From Actinoallomurus sp. (GTDB lineage: Bacteria > Actinomycetota > Actinomycetes > Streptosporangiales > Streptosporangiaceae): 42,439 nt of DNA. The DNA lies in the NCBI GenBank assembly GCA_025964685.1, contig JAOPYG010000499.1, positions 1-42,439 on the forward strand. Reading direction: 5' to 3'. This document shows, piece by piece, positions 16,113 through 25,069 of this stretch; position 1 is the first letter of the stretch, and each line of letters opens with the position of its first letter. The notes under the pieces were generated by a model. The model saw only the letters and a list, made by a program, of their open reading frames with translations, was not told the origin of the DNA and searched no databases. The translations under genes were made by a program, and so were the position numbers.

Positions 16113-17867
16113 ATGCGCGAACACCAGGACGGCACCGCCCCGGGAGCCGGGGCGCCGCAGTCATTGCGCAGCGACCTGCCGACCGGCTCGTCCCGCTGGG
16201 CGGTCCGGCGGGCCCAGTGGCGATCTCTGGGCATCACCGACGAGGAGATGAGCCGGCCCAAGATCGCCATCGTCAACTCGTCCTCGGACCTGGCTGCCTG
16301 CTTCAGCCATCTGGACGACATCGTCCCGGTGCTGAAAGACGCCGTCCGCGCAGCGGGCGGGCTGCCGTTCGAGATCCGCACCGCCGCACCGGCCGACTTC
16401 ATCACCAGCGCGGGGGCGGGTGGCCGGTACGTGCTGCCCACCCGCGACCTGATCGTCAACGACATCGAGGTCGTCGTGGAGGGCGCCCTCCTCGACGGCA
16501 TGATCTGTCTCAGCTCGTGCGACAAGACCGCGCCCGCGCACCTGATGGCGGCCGGACGGCTCGACGTGCCGACCGTGCTGGTCGCCTGCGGCTACCAGCG
16601 CAGTGCCCTGTACGAGGACGGCGGCGCCGACATTGAGGACGTCTTCCTGCACGCCGGCCACACCGCCTTGGGCCGCACGTCCGCGGAGGACCTCCTGCGG
16701 ATGTCCGAAGGCGCGATTCGCGGCCCCGGGGTCTGCGCCGGGCTCGGCACCGCCAACACCATGCACATGGCCGTCGAGGCCCTCGGCATGGCGCTGCCGG
16801 GCAGCACCCCCGTGCGTGCCAACAGTCCGGCCATGTGGGACGCGGTCCGCGCCGCCGGACACCGCGCCGTCGAGCTGGTCAAGGAGGGCCGCTCGCCCCG
16901 CTCGGTGCTCACCCCCGCGGCCGTCCGCAACGCGGTCACCGTGATGCTCGCCATCGGCGGCTCGATCAATTCCGTCAAGCACCTGCAGGCGGTCGCGGTC
17001 GAAGCCGGGCTGGACGTCGACGTGTGGCGGCTCTACGAGGAACTGGCCGACCGGGTCCCGGTGCTCACCGCCGTCCGACCGAACGGACCGCACCTGATCG
17101 AGCAGCTGGACGACGCGGGCGGGACCCGAGGCGTCATGGCCGCGCTGGCTCCCCTGCTCGACCTGGACACCGTCGGCATCACCGGGCGGCGCCTCGGTGA
17201 CCTGCTGGACGCAGCGCCGCCCGCCGACTGCGCCTACATCCGCCCGCTCGACGACCCGTTCTCGCGGCGTCCGTCGATCCTCGTCGTGCGCGGCTCGCTG
17301 GCCGCGGAGGGTGCCATCATCAAGCTGCCCGTGGACGAGGAGCGGCCAACCAGGTTCCGCGGGCCGGCGCGCTGCTACCCCTCCCGGGAGGCGGCCGTCG
17401 ACGCGCTCGCCGCCGGGCAGGTACAGCGCGGCGATGTGGTCGTGCTGCGCGGCATGGGCCTGCATGGCGGCCCGGGCATGGCGATGGCGTCGGCGTTCGT
17501 GTTCGCACTGGACGGCGCTGGACTCGGCGCTGACGTGGCCGTCGTGACCGACGGCCAGCTCTCCGGTCTGGTCAACAAGGGCATCGTCGTCGGCGAGGTC
17601 AGCCCCGAGGCCGCCAGTGGCGGGCCGCTCGGCCGCGTCCATGACGGCGACATGATCAGCATCGACCTGGCAGTCCGCACCGTTGACCTGGAGGTCGACC
17701 CCGACGAGCTGGCCGCACGCGAACCCATCCCCGCGGAGACCGTTCGCACCCCCGGCTGGCTGGCGCAGTACGACGCGACCGTCGGCCTCCCCGCGTGCGG
17801 GGCCGTGCTCGGCGGGCGCGGGGCCTGCGCCGCCCGGCGCGCGAGCATCTCCGGAGATCGCCGGTGA
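16113..17867 (+). CDS. IlvD/Edd-family Fe-S dehydratase
   Basis: 584 residues, family length. IlvD/Edd enzymes remove water from 2,3-dihydroxy acids or sugar acids to give 2-keto acids. The three expected cluster Cys are present: AACFSHLDD (Cys63), SSCDKTAPAH (Cys136) and GVCAGLGTANTM (Cys208). The C-terminal part carries TDGQLSG and the expected RGMGLHGGPGM loop. The SSSDLAACFSHL form of the first motif looks more like sugar-acid dehydratases than biosynthetic IlvD, and no isoleucine/valine genes are nearby. It lies second in the operon and overlaps the first permease gene as GTGA, so a catabolic role is likely. Confidence 0.92.
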   Translation: MREHQDGTAPGAGAPQSLRSDLPTGSSRWAVRRAQWRSLGITDEEMSRPKIAIVNSSSDLAACFSHLDDIVPVLKDAVRAAGGLPFEIRTAAPADFITSAGAGGRYVLPTRDLIVNDIEVVVEGALLDGMICLSSCDKTAPAHLMAAGRLDVPTVLVACGYQRSALYEDGGADIEDVFLHAGHTALGRTSAEDLLRMSEGAIRGPGVCAGLGTANTMHMAVEALGMALPGSTPVRANSPAMWDAVRAAGHRAVELVKEGRSPRSVLTPAAVRNAVTVMLAIGGSINSVKHLQAVAVEAGLDVDVWRLYEELADRVPVLTAVRPNGPHLIEQLDDAGGTRGVMAALAPLLDLDTVGITGRRLGDLLDAAPPADCAYIRPLDDPFSRRPSILVVRGSLAAEGAIIKLPVDEERPTRFRGPARCYPSREAAVDALAAGQVQRGDVVVLRGMGLHGGPGMAMASAFVFALDGAGLGADVAVVTDGQLSGLVNKGIVVGEVSPEAASGGPLGRVHDGDMISIDLAVRTVDLEVDPDELAAREPIPAETVRTPGWLAQYDATVGLPACGAVLGGRGACAARRASISGDRR

Positions 17868-18667
17868 CCGCCCGCGGACTCACCGCGCCGCAGCGGATCC
17901 GCAGGCCCCGGCTCCCGCGCGCTCCCCTGGTCGGCATCGTGATCGCCGTAGTGGCCGCCGAGCTGATCCCGCGCTCCGGACTGTTCCCCGCCGGAACGCT
18001 GCCCCCGCTCAGCTCGGTCCTCGCCGAGCTGTGCCGGGAGGCCGGCACCTCCGCGTTGTGGCAGGCCCTAGGCCGAACCGTGCGCACCTGGGCCATCGGA
18101 CTGGTCATCGCCGTGGCCGCCGGCGTCGTGATCGGCGTCGTCATCGGCCTTGTGCCGGTGCTGCGGGCGATCACCGCGTCCACCGTGGAGTTCCTGCGGC
18201 CGATCCCGTCGGTGGCGCTGATCCCCGCCGTCATCCTGATCTTCGGGACGGGCTCCCAGTCCGGCGTCGTACTCATTGTCTACGCCGCCTTCTGGCAGGT
18301 CCTCCTTCAGGTTCTGTACGGCATTCAGGACATCGACCCGGTCGCCATGGAGACCGCCCGGTCGTACCGGTTCGGCACCTGGGCAACGGTGCGGCACGTC
18401 GTCTGGCCGACCGCACTGCCGTTCGTGTTCACCGGTGTCCGGCTGGCCGCGTCCGTCGCGCTGGTGCTCGCCATCACTGCGGAGTTGGTGATCGGCACGC
18501 CGGGGATGGGGCAGCTGATCTCTGTCGCCCAAAGCAGCGGCGCGACGACCAGGATGTTCGCTCTCGTCCTGCTCACCGGCGTGCTCGGAGTGCTGGTGAA
18601 TGTCGCGTTCCGGTTCGCCGAGCGCGGCGTGCTGAGCTGGCATCCGTCCGTGCGGCGGGCCCGATGA
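17864..18667 (+). CDS. ABC transporter permease (SsuC/TauC type), first copy
   Basis: 267 residues from the GTG that overlaps the dehydratase stop as GTGA. About six membrane segments. The EAA-like loop contacting the ATPase reads AMETARSYRFGTWATVRHVV with WPTALPF after it. It is one of two different permeases in the operon, probably forming a heterodimer over the single ATPase, or serving as alternatives. Confidence 0.9.
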   Translation: MTARGLTAPQRIRRPRLPRAPLVGIVIAVVAAELIPRSGLFPAGTLPPLSSVLAELCREAGTSALWQALGRTVRTWAIGLVIAVAAGVVIGVVIGLVPVLRAITASTVEFLRPIPSVALIPAVILIFGTGSQSGVVLIVYAAFWQVLLQVLYGIQDIDPVAMETARSYRFGTWATVRHVVWPTALPFVFTGVRLAASVALVLAITAELVIGTPGMGQLISVAQSSGATTRMFALVLLTGVLGVLVNVAFRFAERGVLSWHPSVRRAR

Positions 18668-18711
18668 CCGCGCCGGCGTACCGGCACGCAGTGCCCGAGG
18701 AGGCGACCACG

Positions 18712-19527
18712 ATGACCACCTCGACCACCTCACCCGCCAGACGGACGGCGGCACGCGCGGGCAGGAGGGTCCTGCTCGCGCTCGGCCTGCCCGTCCTGCT
18801 CGTCGTCCTGTGGTGGATCGCCAGTGCCAACAGCACGAACTACTACTTCCCGCCGCTGTCCACGATTTTGGACTGGTTCCGCCAGTTGTGGCTCGGCAAC
18901 AAATTCGGCAGCGACGTCGTACCCAGCCTGATCCGGCTCTTCGCGGGCTTCGCGATCTCCGTCGTGCTCGGCGTCGCCGCAGGCGTCGCGCTCGGCCTGA
19001 CCGACGCGCTGCGCCGCGGCGCCGAACCGGTGCTGGAGTTCGTCCGGGCCATCCCCCCGACGGTGCTGGTCCCGGTGATCGCCATCTTCGCGGGGATCGG
19101 GGACTCCTCGAAAATACTGGTGATCGTCTCCGGCTGTGTCTGGCCGATCCTGCTCAACACCGCCGAGGGCGTCCGCGCCGCCGACGAGGTCATGGTCGAC
19201 ACCTGCCGCAGCTTCGGCATCCGCGGGTTCGCCCGACTACGCCACATGGTGCTCCCCGCCGCCGGCCCGCAGATCGCTGCGGGGCTGCGGCAGGCGCTGT
19301 CCATCGGATTGATCCTCATGGTCATCGGCGAGATGTTCGCCGCCACCAACGGCCTTGGCTTCAGCATCGTGCAGTTCCAGCGCACCTTCGCGATCCCACA
19401 GATGTGGAGCGGCATCATCCTGCTCGGCGTGATCGGGTTCGTGCTCTCCGTCGTGTTCAACCTTGTCGAGAAGCGGGCCCTGGGCTGGTACCAGGGCCAG
19501 CGCGAGTCGCAGAAGAGGAATGGCTGA
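18712..19527 (+). CDS. ABC transporter permease (SsuC/TauC type), second copy
   Basis: 271 residues from the ATG at 18712, which has GAGGAGG at 8-nt spacing. A second in-frame ATG at 18664 overlaps the previous stop as ATGA and would give 287 residues; the better RBS favours 18712. It has about six membrane segments and an ATPase-contact loop DEVMVDTCRSFGIRGFARLR followed by HMVLPAAGPQI. It is clearly diverged from the first permease, so this is not a recent duplication. The stop overlaps the ATPase start by one base. Confidence 0.9.
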   Translation: MTTSTTSPARRTAARAGRRVLLALGLPVLLVVLWWIASANSTNYYFPPLSTILDWFRQLWLGNKFGSDVVPSLIRLFAGFAISVVLGVAAGVALGLTDALRRGAEPVLEFVRAIPPTVLVPVIAIFAGIGDSSKILVIVSGCVWPILLNTAEGVRAADEVMVDTCRSFGIRGFARLRHMVLPAAGPQIAAGLRQALSIGLILMVIGEMFAATNGLGFSIVQFQRTFAIPQMWSGIILLGVIGFVLSVVFNLVEKRALGWYQGQRESQKRNG

Positions 19528-20360
19528 TGGAAGACACCATCACCACCGAGCCCATGGTCCGAGTGACCAGGCTGAAGAAGGTGTACGAGTCATCCGGCCG
19601 CCGAGTCGAGGCGATCGGCGACGTGACATTCTCCGTCGCCCGCGGTGAGTTCGCGTGCATCGTCGGCCCCTCGGGCGCGGGCAAGACCACCTTGCTCAAA
19701 TGCCTTGCCGGGCTGCTTCAGCCCACGTCCGGCACGGTCGAGCTGGAGGGCACCCCCGTCACCGGTCCACCGCCCGGCATGGCCGTGGTCTTCCAGGAAT
19801 ACGGCCGCAGCCTGTTCCCGTGGAAGACCGTCCAGCAGAACATCGACCTGCCGCTCCGGCAGAAGGGCTTGCCGCGCCCTGAACGAGAACGGCTGACCGC
19901 GGAGGCCCTGACCGCCGTCGGGCTGGCCGACGTCAGCCGCGCCTACCCCTGGCAGCTGTCCGGAGGCATGCAGCAGCGCGTCGCGATCGCCCGGGCCGTC
20001 GCGTACGAGCCGCACGTCCTGCTCATGGACGAGCCCTTCGCAGCGGTCGACGCGCAGACCCGCGCCGAACTGGAGGACCTCGTCCGGTCGCTCTGGAAGA
20101 CCCTCGGCATCACCACCCTGTTCGTCACCCACGACATCGACGAGGCCGTCTACCTCGGCGAGCGGGTGCTCGTGCTGTCCGCCTCCCCCACCCACATCCT
20201 GGAGGACGTCCCCGTCGGGCTGCCCGTCGACCGCGACCAGGTGACGACTCGTTCCACAGCCGGGTTCGCCGAGTTGCGCGCCCGCGTACACCGCGGCATC
20301 CAGGACGCCAAGGCCGGCCGCCAGTCCACCGCCCAGAGCATCGTGGGGACCGCCCAATGA
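19527..20360 (+). CDS. ABC transporter ATP-binding protein (SsuB/TauB type)
   Basis: 277 residues. It powers import through the two permeases just upstream. Walker A is GPSGAGKTT, the Q-loop FQEYGRSLFPWKTV, the signature LSGGMQQRVAIARA, Walker B VLLMDEPFAAVDAQT, and the switch His lies in FVTHDIDEAVYLGERVLVLS. The ATG starts within the TGATG junction with the permease, and the stop overlaps the hydrolase start as ATGA. Confidence 0.95.
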   Translation: MEDTITTEPMVRVTRLKKVYESSGRRVEAIGDVTFSVARGEFACIVGPSGAGKTTLLKCLAGLLQPTSGTVELEGTPVTGPPPGMAVVFQEYGRSLFPWKTVQQNIDLPLRQKGLPRPERERLTAEALTAVGLADVSRAYPWQLSGGMQQRVAIARAVAYEPHVLLMDEPFAAVDAQTRAELEDLVRSLWKTLGITTLFVTHDIDEAVYLGERVLVLSASPTHILEDVPVGLPVDRDQVTTRSTAGFAELRARVHRGIQDAKAGRQSTAQSIVGTAQ

Positions 20361-21130
20361 ACCTCGTCGCTTTCACCGATGAGGGACACGGAGACCCCCC
20401 GGTACTGCTGGCGGCCTCCCTCGGTACCACCGCGGAGATGTGGGCGCCCCAGCGGGACCGGCTGCGCGCGCTGCGACGCGTGGTCAGCTACGACCACCGC
20501 GGACACGGCGGCTCGCCGTCCCCCGCCGGCCCGTACACCCTGGACGACCTCGTCGAGGACGCCGTCGCACTACTCGATCGGCTGGGCGTCCCATCCGCCG
20601 ACGTCGTCGGGGTGAGCCTCGGCGGGACCGTTGGGCTGGGGCTGGCCGCCGCGCACCCCGACCGAGTCCGGAGCCTCGTCACCGTCAACGCCCCCGTCTT
20701 CGCCGACGATCCCGAGTTCTGGCGGCGCCGCGCCATGGCCGTCCGCGACGACGGGATGGGCGCCGTGACCTCGGGCCTGCTCGGCCGCTGGTACTCCCCC
20801 GCCGTCGCCGCCGCCCCTTCGGTCCTGGTCGCGAGCACCATCACCGGCGTCGACCGGATCGACCCGGTGGGCTACGCCGGATGCTGCGAAGCGATCGCCG
20901 GAACGGATCTTCGCGACCGCCTGGCGGCGGTGCGCTGCCCTGTCCTCGCTGTGACCGGGGAGGCCGACGCGGTCATCCCCGCGCACCATGCCGACCTCAT
21001 CGCCGCAGCCGTGCCGGACGTCCGCCGCGTCGTCCTGCCGGGCGCAGGCCACCTGCTCACCCAGGAGGTGCCCGATGACCTGCACGCCCTGCTACTCGAT
21101 CACTGGAAGAACAAGGAGGCCGTTTCGTGA
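20357..21130 (+). CDS. Alpha/beta hydrolase (enol-lactonase-like)
   Basis: 257 residues. The nucleophile elbow is GVSLGG (Ser87), with the acid probably Asp204 (TGEADAVIP) and the base His232 (PGAGHLLTQEVP). Length and the opening pattern (TTAEMWAPQRDRLRALRRVV, then YDHRGHGGSP) resemble 3-oxoadipate enol-lactonases. In this operon it could open a lactone or cleave an ester before dehydration. It is joined by four-base overlaps to the ATPase gene before it and the FAD oxidoreductase after it, so it belongs to the same transcript. Confidence 0.88.
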   Translation: MNLVAFTDEGHGDPPVLLAASLGTTAEMWAPQRDRLRALRRVVSYDHRGHGGSPSPAGPYTLDDLVEDAVALLDRLGVPSADVVGVSLGGTVGLGLAAAHPDRVRSLVTVNAPVFADDPEFWRRRAMAVRDDGMGAVTSGLLGRWYSPAVAAAPSVLVASTITGVDRIDPVGYAGCCEAIAGTDLRDRLAAVRCPVLAVTGEADAVIPAHHADLIAAAVPDVRRVVLPGAGHLLTQEVPDDLHALLLDHWKNKEAVS

Positions 21131-22470
21131 GCACCTTTGTCGAGGAACCCGCCCGCCGCACCGCCTTGCTAGGTGAATGGGAGGTCATTGTCCTCGGCGG
21201 CGGACCGTCGGGGGTGGCCGCGGCCACCGCCGCGGCTCGCGCCGGACGCGACACGCTGCTGGTGGAGAAGGGCGGCTACCTCGGTGGCGCGGGCACCGGC
21301 GGCGGGCTGTCGACGTTCTGCGGCATGTTCTCCAATGTGCACGGCGAGCATGTCCTGACCGTCCGCGGGCATGCCACGGAGTTGCTGGAGCGCATCGACA
21401 GGCTCGGCGGGCTTCGGGCACCGCACCTGTCGTTCGGCGACCGGATCCAGGCACAGGCGTACGACATCCCCGCCTACCGCAGCGCGGCGGACGAGCACGT
21501 CCTGTCCGCCGGCGCGACGCTGCTCTACCACGCGTTCGCCGTCGGCGCGCTGGTCGACGACGGCCGGCTGGACGGTGTCGTCGTCGAGTCCAAGTCCGGA
21601 CGCGGCGTTCTCCGCGCGCAGGTGTTCATCGACTGCTCCGGCGACGGCGACCTACTCCAGTGGACCGGGGCAGGTCACGAGAAGGCCGACCCGAGCACCG
21701 ACATGCTCTTTCCGTCCACGATGTTCCGGATCAACGCCGTCGACGGCAAGCGCGCCGGGCCGGCATGGAAGACGCTGCCGAGGATGATGGACGAGGCCGT
21801 CGCCGCAGGACGTCCTCGCTTCCCCCGCCGCGGCGCGATCGTCCGCCCGCAGCGCGACGACCTCGAATGGCGCGCCAACGCGACGCAGCTGCGCAATCCC
21901 GACGGCACGCCCGTCGATGGAACGGACGTCTGGCAGCTCACCCACGGCGAAGTGCAGGGCCGCGCGCAGGCACAGGAGGTGTTCGGCTTCATCCGGGACA
22001 ACGTGCCCGGCTTCGAGAAGTCCTACATCGTCGACATCGGCCCGGAGATCGGGATCCGCGAGACCCGCCGCCTCATCGGCCGGTACATCCTCACCGAGGA
22101 CGACGTCCGCTCCTGCGCACGCTTCGACGACTCGATCGGCCTCAACGGGTGGCCGGTGGAGGCGCACGTCGACGGTGACCTGGACATCCGCTGGCCCTAC
22201 GGCGACGACCCCGTCGGCTACAACCAGCTGCCCTACCGGATGCTCGTCCCCGCCAGCGGCCCCGCCAACCTCCTGGTGGCCGGACGGTGCGCGTCCATGA
22301 CCCACGGCGGGCAGTCCGCCGCTCGGGTGTCCGGCCCCTGCTTCGCCATGGGGCAGGCCGCCGGGACCGCCGCGCACCTGGCCCTGAAGGACCAGGGCGC
22401 GGTCGCCGACGTCGACGCCGCCGAGCTGCGGACGGAACTGGAGAGCGAGGACGCGTGTCTCACCCTGTGA
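21127..22470 (+). CDS. FAD-dependent oxidoreductase
   Basis: 447 residues from a GTG overlapping the hydrolase stop as GTGA. The N-terminal dinucleotide-binding fold reads VIVLGGGPSGVAAATAAARA followed by DTLLVEKGGYLGGAGTGGG, the pattern of the FAD_oxidored (PF12831-like) group. The C-terminal FAD contact is LLVAGRCASMTHGGQSAARV. Members oxidise or reduce varied small molecules, and the reaction here is unknown. The motif DCSGDGDLLQWTGAG in the middle is also typical. It lies between a hydrolase and a dehydratase, so dehydrogenation of a hydroxy or saturated carboxylate is a reasonable guess. Confidence 0.88.
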   Translation: MSTFVEEPARRTALLGEWEVIVLGGGPSGVAAATAAARAGRDTLLVEKGGYLGGAGTGGGLSTFCGMFSNVHGEHVLTVRGHATELLERIDRLGGLRAPHLSFGDRIQAQAYDIPAYRSAADEHVLSAGATLLYHAFAVGALVDDGRLDGVVVESKSGRGVLRAQVFIDCSGDGDLLQWTGAGHEKADPSTDMLFPSTMFRINAVDGKRAGPAWKTLPRMMDEAVAAGRPRFPRRGAIVRPQRDDLEWRANATQLRNPDGTPVDGTDVWQLTHGEVQGRAQAQEVFGFIRDNVPGFEKSYIVDIGPEIGIRETRRLIGRYILTEDDVRSCARFDDSIGLNGWPVEAHVDGDLDIRWPYGDDPVGYNQLPYRMLVPASGPANLLVAGRCASMTHGGQSAARVSGPCFAMGQAAGTAAHLALKDQGAVADVDAAELRTELESEDACLTL

Positions 22471-22492
22471 TCCTCGACGCGGCGAGGCCGTC

Positions 22493-23764
22493 ATGCGTCT
22501 GAGCCCCGCCGACGAACGGATGCTGTCCGGCGAGGACGGCCTCGCCGTCCAGGCCGCAATCGAGTTGCTCGTCCGGTACGGCGACCTGATGGGCGCCGAC
22601 CGTCTCATCGACACCGACAACGTGTGCGGCGCCAACATCTTCGGCCCTCGGCACGCGAATGTACTCGGCACGACCGATCCGGCCGCCCTGTTCTCCCGCT
22701 TCTCCCTTGATCTCGACGGCCCCGTCGACGTCCCCCCGTTCCGGGCGCACAGCTGCCAGGTGATCGGGCCGCGCGACCGGGAGCAGTGGGACGTTCAGGG
22801 CCTCGCCCCGTCCGACGTCGACGCGATGAACGACAGCGAGCGCTACCTCGCCGAGAAGGGCGTCGACCTCCTGTCGACGTGCACGCCCTACCAGGTGGGA
22901 AACGTTCCTCGGTTCGGGGAGCACTGCGCGTGGATGGAGTCGTCCGCTGTCGTCTACATCAACGCGGTACTCGGAGCCCGCACCAACACCGAGGGCCGCG
23001 AGTCGTCCGCCGCGTCAATGCTCACCGGCCGGACCCCCTACTGCGGCTACCACCTGGACGAACACCGCCTCGCCACCCACCTGGTCGATGTGACGCACCC
23101 GGTCACCACCATCGAGGACTGGAACCTGCTGGGGTACTGGGTCGGCGAGCAGGTCCATGACGCCGTCCCCGTGCTGACCGGCACCGGCCTCGCGCCGGAT
23201 CCCGTCCGGCTCAAGCAGTTCGGCGCGGCCGCCGCCTCGTCCGGGGACGTCGAGATGTACCACCTGCCCGGTGTGACCCCCGAGGCGCGGACGCTCGAGC
23301 AGGCGCTCGGCGGACGTTCACCCAAGGCCACCTCGGTGTACGACGCCGGGGCCCGCGCCGCGACCGTCGCGTCCCTGTGCCGCACCGCCGTGGACCGCGA
23401 CGTCGACTTCGTCATGATCGGCTGCCCGCACGCGTCGCTTCCGCAGGTCCGCGAGGTGGCCCGGCTACTGGACGGCCGCCGGATCGCCGACTCGACGACG
23501 CTGTGGGTGTTCACCCCAGCGGCGCTGCGCACGGTCGCCGAACGCAGTGGCTACGTCGCGACCATCGAACGGGCGGGGGGCCGCGTCCTGGCCGACACCT
23601 GCCCCGCCATCGGGCAGTTCCTGCCGCCCCGTACCCGGGTGTTCGCCACCGACTCGGCGAAGCAGGCCCACTACCTACCCGCCATCGCAGGGGTCCAGGG
23701 CTGGTTCGGCAGCGTCGACGCCTGCGTCACCGCCTCCATCACCGGGCGGTGGCCTGATGCGTGA
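22493..23764 (+). CDS. Aconitase X large (catalytic) subunit
   Basis: 423 residues, typical of the aconitase X (DUF521) catalytic part. It has MRLSPADERMLSGEDG at the N-terminus, CGANIFGPRH, TCTPYQVGNVPRFGEHCAWM, then INAVLGARTNTEG, and IGCPHASLPQVREVARLL. Cys130, Cys311 and Cys370 are the likely Fe-S ligands. Known members dehydrate cis-3-hydroxy-L-proline (bacteria) or mevalonate 5-phosphate (archaea). Neither pathway's partner genes are present here, so the substrate may differ. The stop overlaps the small-subunit start by 8 nt. Confidence 0.93.
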   Translation: MRLSPADERMLSGEDGLAVQAAIELLVRYGDLMGADRLIDTDNVCGANIFGPRHANVLGTTDPAALFSRFSLDLDGPVDVPPFRAHSCQVIGPRDREQWDVQGLAPSDVDAMNDSERYLAEKGVDLLSTCTPYQVGNVPRFGEHCAWMESSAVVYINAVLGARTNTEGRESSAASMLTGRTPYCGYHLDEHRLATHLVDVTHPVTTIEDWNLLGYWVGEQVHDAVPVLTGTGLAPDPVRLKQFGAAAASSGDVEMYHLPGVTPEARTLEQALGGRSPKATSVYDAGARAATVASLCRTAVDRDVDFVMIGCPHASLPQVREVARLLDGRRIADSTTLWVFTPAALRTVAERSGYVATIERAGGRVLADTCPAIGQFLPPRTRVFATDSAKQAHYLPAIAGVQGWFGSVDACVTASITGRWPDA

Positions 23765-24167
23765 GCTGCGCGGACATGGCGTCGTCGGGGGACGGGCCCG
23801 TGGCCATGCCCTGGTGTGCACCGCACCCATCTCCGGCTGGGGCGGCATCGATCCGCGCACGGGTACCATCGTCGAGAGCCGCCACCCCCAACGCGGCGAG
23901 AGCTTCGCGGGCCGCGTCCTGGTGCTCCCCGGCGCCAAGGGCTCCTCCGGCTGGTCCGGGCAGTTCCACTTGGCGAAGCTCCAGGGCACAGCACCCGTGG
24001 CCGTGGTTTTCACGCGGATGAACTCCAAGCTGGCCCTCGGGCTGGTCGTCCTTGACGTCCCGGCGGTGACCAACCTGGATCACGACCCCTTCGACAGCAT
24101 CCGTACGGGCGACGTCCTGGACGTCGACGGGACGGCCGGGACGGTGCGGGTTCACCGCGAATCGTGA
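23757..24167 (+). CDS. Aconitase X small (swivel) subunit
   Basis: 136 residues from the ATG at 23757, which overlaps the large-subunit gene by 8 nt. It matches the DUF126 swivel domain: HGVVGGRARGHALVCTAPIS, GGIDPRTGTIVESRHPQRGE, and the conserved Ser-rich loop PGAKGSSGWSGQFHL, which lies by the active site in the family. Some bacteria have the two subunits fused; here they are separate, as in archaea and many bacteria. It forms one enzyme with the preceding gene. Confidence 0.93.
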   Translation: MRELRGHGVVGGRARGHALVCTAPISGWGGIDPRTGTIVESRHPQRGESFAGRVLVLPGAKGSSGWSGQFHLAKLQGTAPVAVVFTRMNSKLALGLVVLDVPAVTNLDHDPFDSIRTGDVLDVDGTAGTVRVHRES

Positions 24168-24187
24168 AACGACAGGAGGATCGAGAC

Positions 24188-24991
24188 ATGGACGGTCAGA
24201 TCGTGCTGGTCACCGGAGCGGGCAGCGGGATCGGCCAGGCGCTGGCCAATGCCAGCGCCGGCAAGGGTGCCGTGGTTCACCTCGCGGACGTGGCCGCCGA
24301 CGCCGTGCGGAAGGCCGCCGCAGAACTGACCGACGCCGGGTACGCCGCGGCCGCACACGTCTGCGACGTGACCGACCCCGACGCCGTCCGCGCCCTCACC
24401 GGCAGCGTCATCGATGCCTCGGGACGGCTGGACGTCGCCTTCCTCAACGCGGGCATCAACGGCGTACCGTCCATGCTCCAGCCGGGTGGTGCGATCGACG
24501 AACTGCCGTTCGAGGTATGGCGGCGGGTCCTCGCCGTCAACCTCGACGGGCTGTTCCACTGCCTTCAGCAGTGCGCCGGGATCATGAAGGAGCAACACGC
24601 CGGCAACATCGTCGTGACCGCGTCCACCGCCGGACTGCGCGCCGAACCCCGCGTCAGCTACCCGTACGTGGCGTCGAAGTCCGCCGTGATCGGACTCGTT
24701 CGGCAGGCCGCCCTGGAGTTGGCCCGCTTCGGCGTCCGCGTGAACGCCATCGCGCCCGGCCCAGTGGTGACGAACATCGGCGGAAACGGCCCCCGCCCCG
24801 CGTCGAGCGTCGCCGCCTGGGAGGATTCCATCGCGATGCGCCGCTGGGGCCATCCGTCCGACGTCACCGCCCTGGCCCTTCTCCTCGCATCCGATGACTC
24901 GTCCTGGATGACCGGCGGCATCCACGTAGTGGACGGCGGGGCCAGCGCTCTAAGCCAGATCACCAGCACCACCCTGCCCGCCCCCGACTGA
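24188..24991 (+). CDS. SDR-family dehydrogenase, last gene of the operon
   Basis: 267 residues from the ATG at 24188, preceded by GGAGG (8-nt spacing); a GTG at 24164 overlapping the previous stop is less likely. NAD(P) motif TGAGSGIG, NAG as LNAGING, catalytic Tyr-Lys in YPYVASK, and the C-terminal WMTGGIHVVDGG. It should oxidise a hydroxyl or reduce a ketone in the pathway encoded by the operon. It meets the MFS gene tail to tail, with a 78-nt gap in which I see no clear terminator. Confidence 0.93.
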   Translation: MDGQIVLVTGAGSGIGQALANASAGKGAVVHLADVAADAVRKAAAELTDAGYAAAAHVCDVTDPDAVRALTGSVIDASGRLDVAFLNAGINGVPSMLQPGGAIDELPFEVWRRVLAVNLDGLFHCLQQCAGIMKEQHAGNIVVTASTAGLRAEPRVSYPYVASKSAVIGLVRQAALELARFGVRVNAIAPGPVVTNIGGNGPRPASSVAAWEDSIAMRRWGHPSDVTALALLLASDDSSWMTGGIHVVDGGASALSQITSTTLPAPD

Positions 24992-25069
24992 TGGCTTCGT
25001 CGGCCTGTCCTGCAGCCCCGGTTGCTCCGGTTGTCTCTCCGATCACGGTGTGCAAGGCGTGTTGCGAAG

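Noticed and set aside
14834..16525. Long minus-strand open frame (563 codons) opposite the binding protein and dehydratase genes
   Set aside because: Low-complexity Arg/Gly/His/Asp-rich translation with no domain; an antisense shadow of high-GC coding sequence. The same applies to 212-1474, 16161-17642 and 19590-20357 on the minus strand.
16113..17867. Branched-chain amino acid biosynthesis (ilvD) assignment
   Set aside because: No ilv or leu genes are nearby and the gene is embedded in an importer/catabolic operon; motif style is closer to sugar-acid dehydratases.
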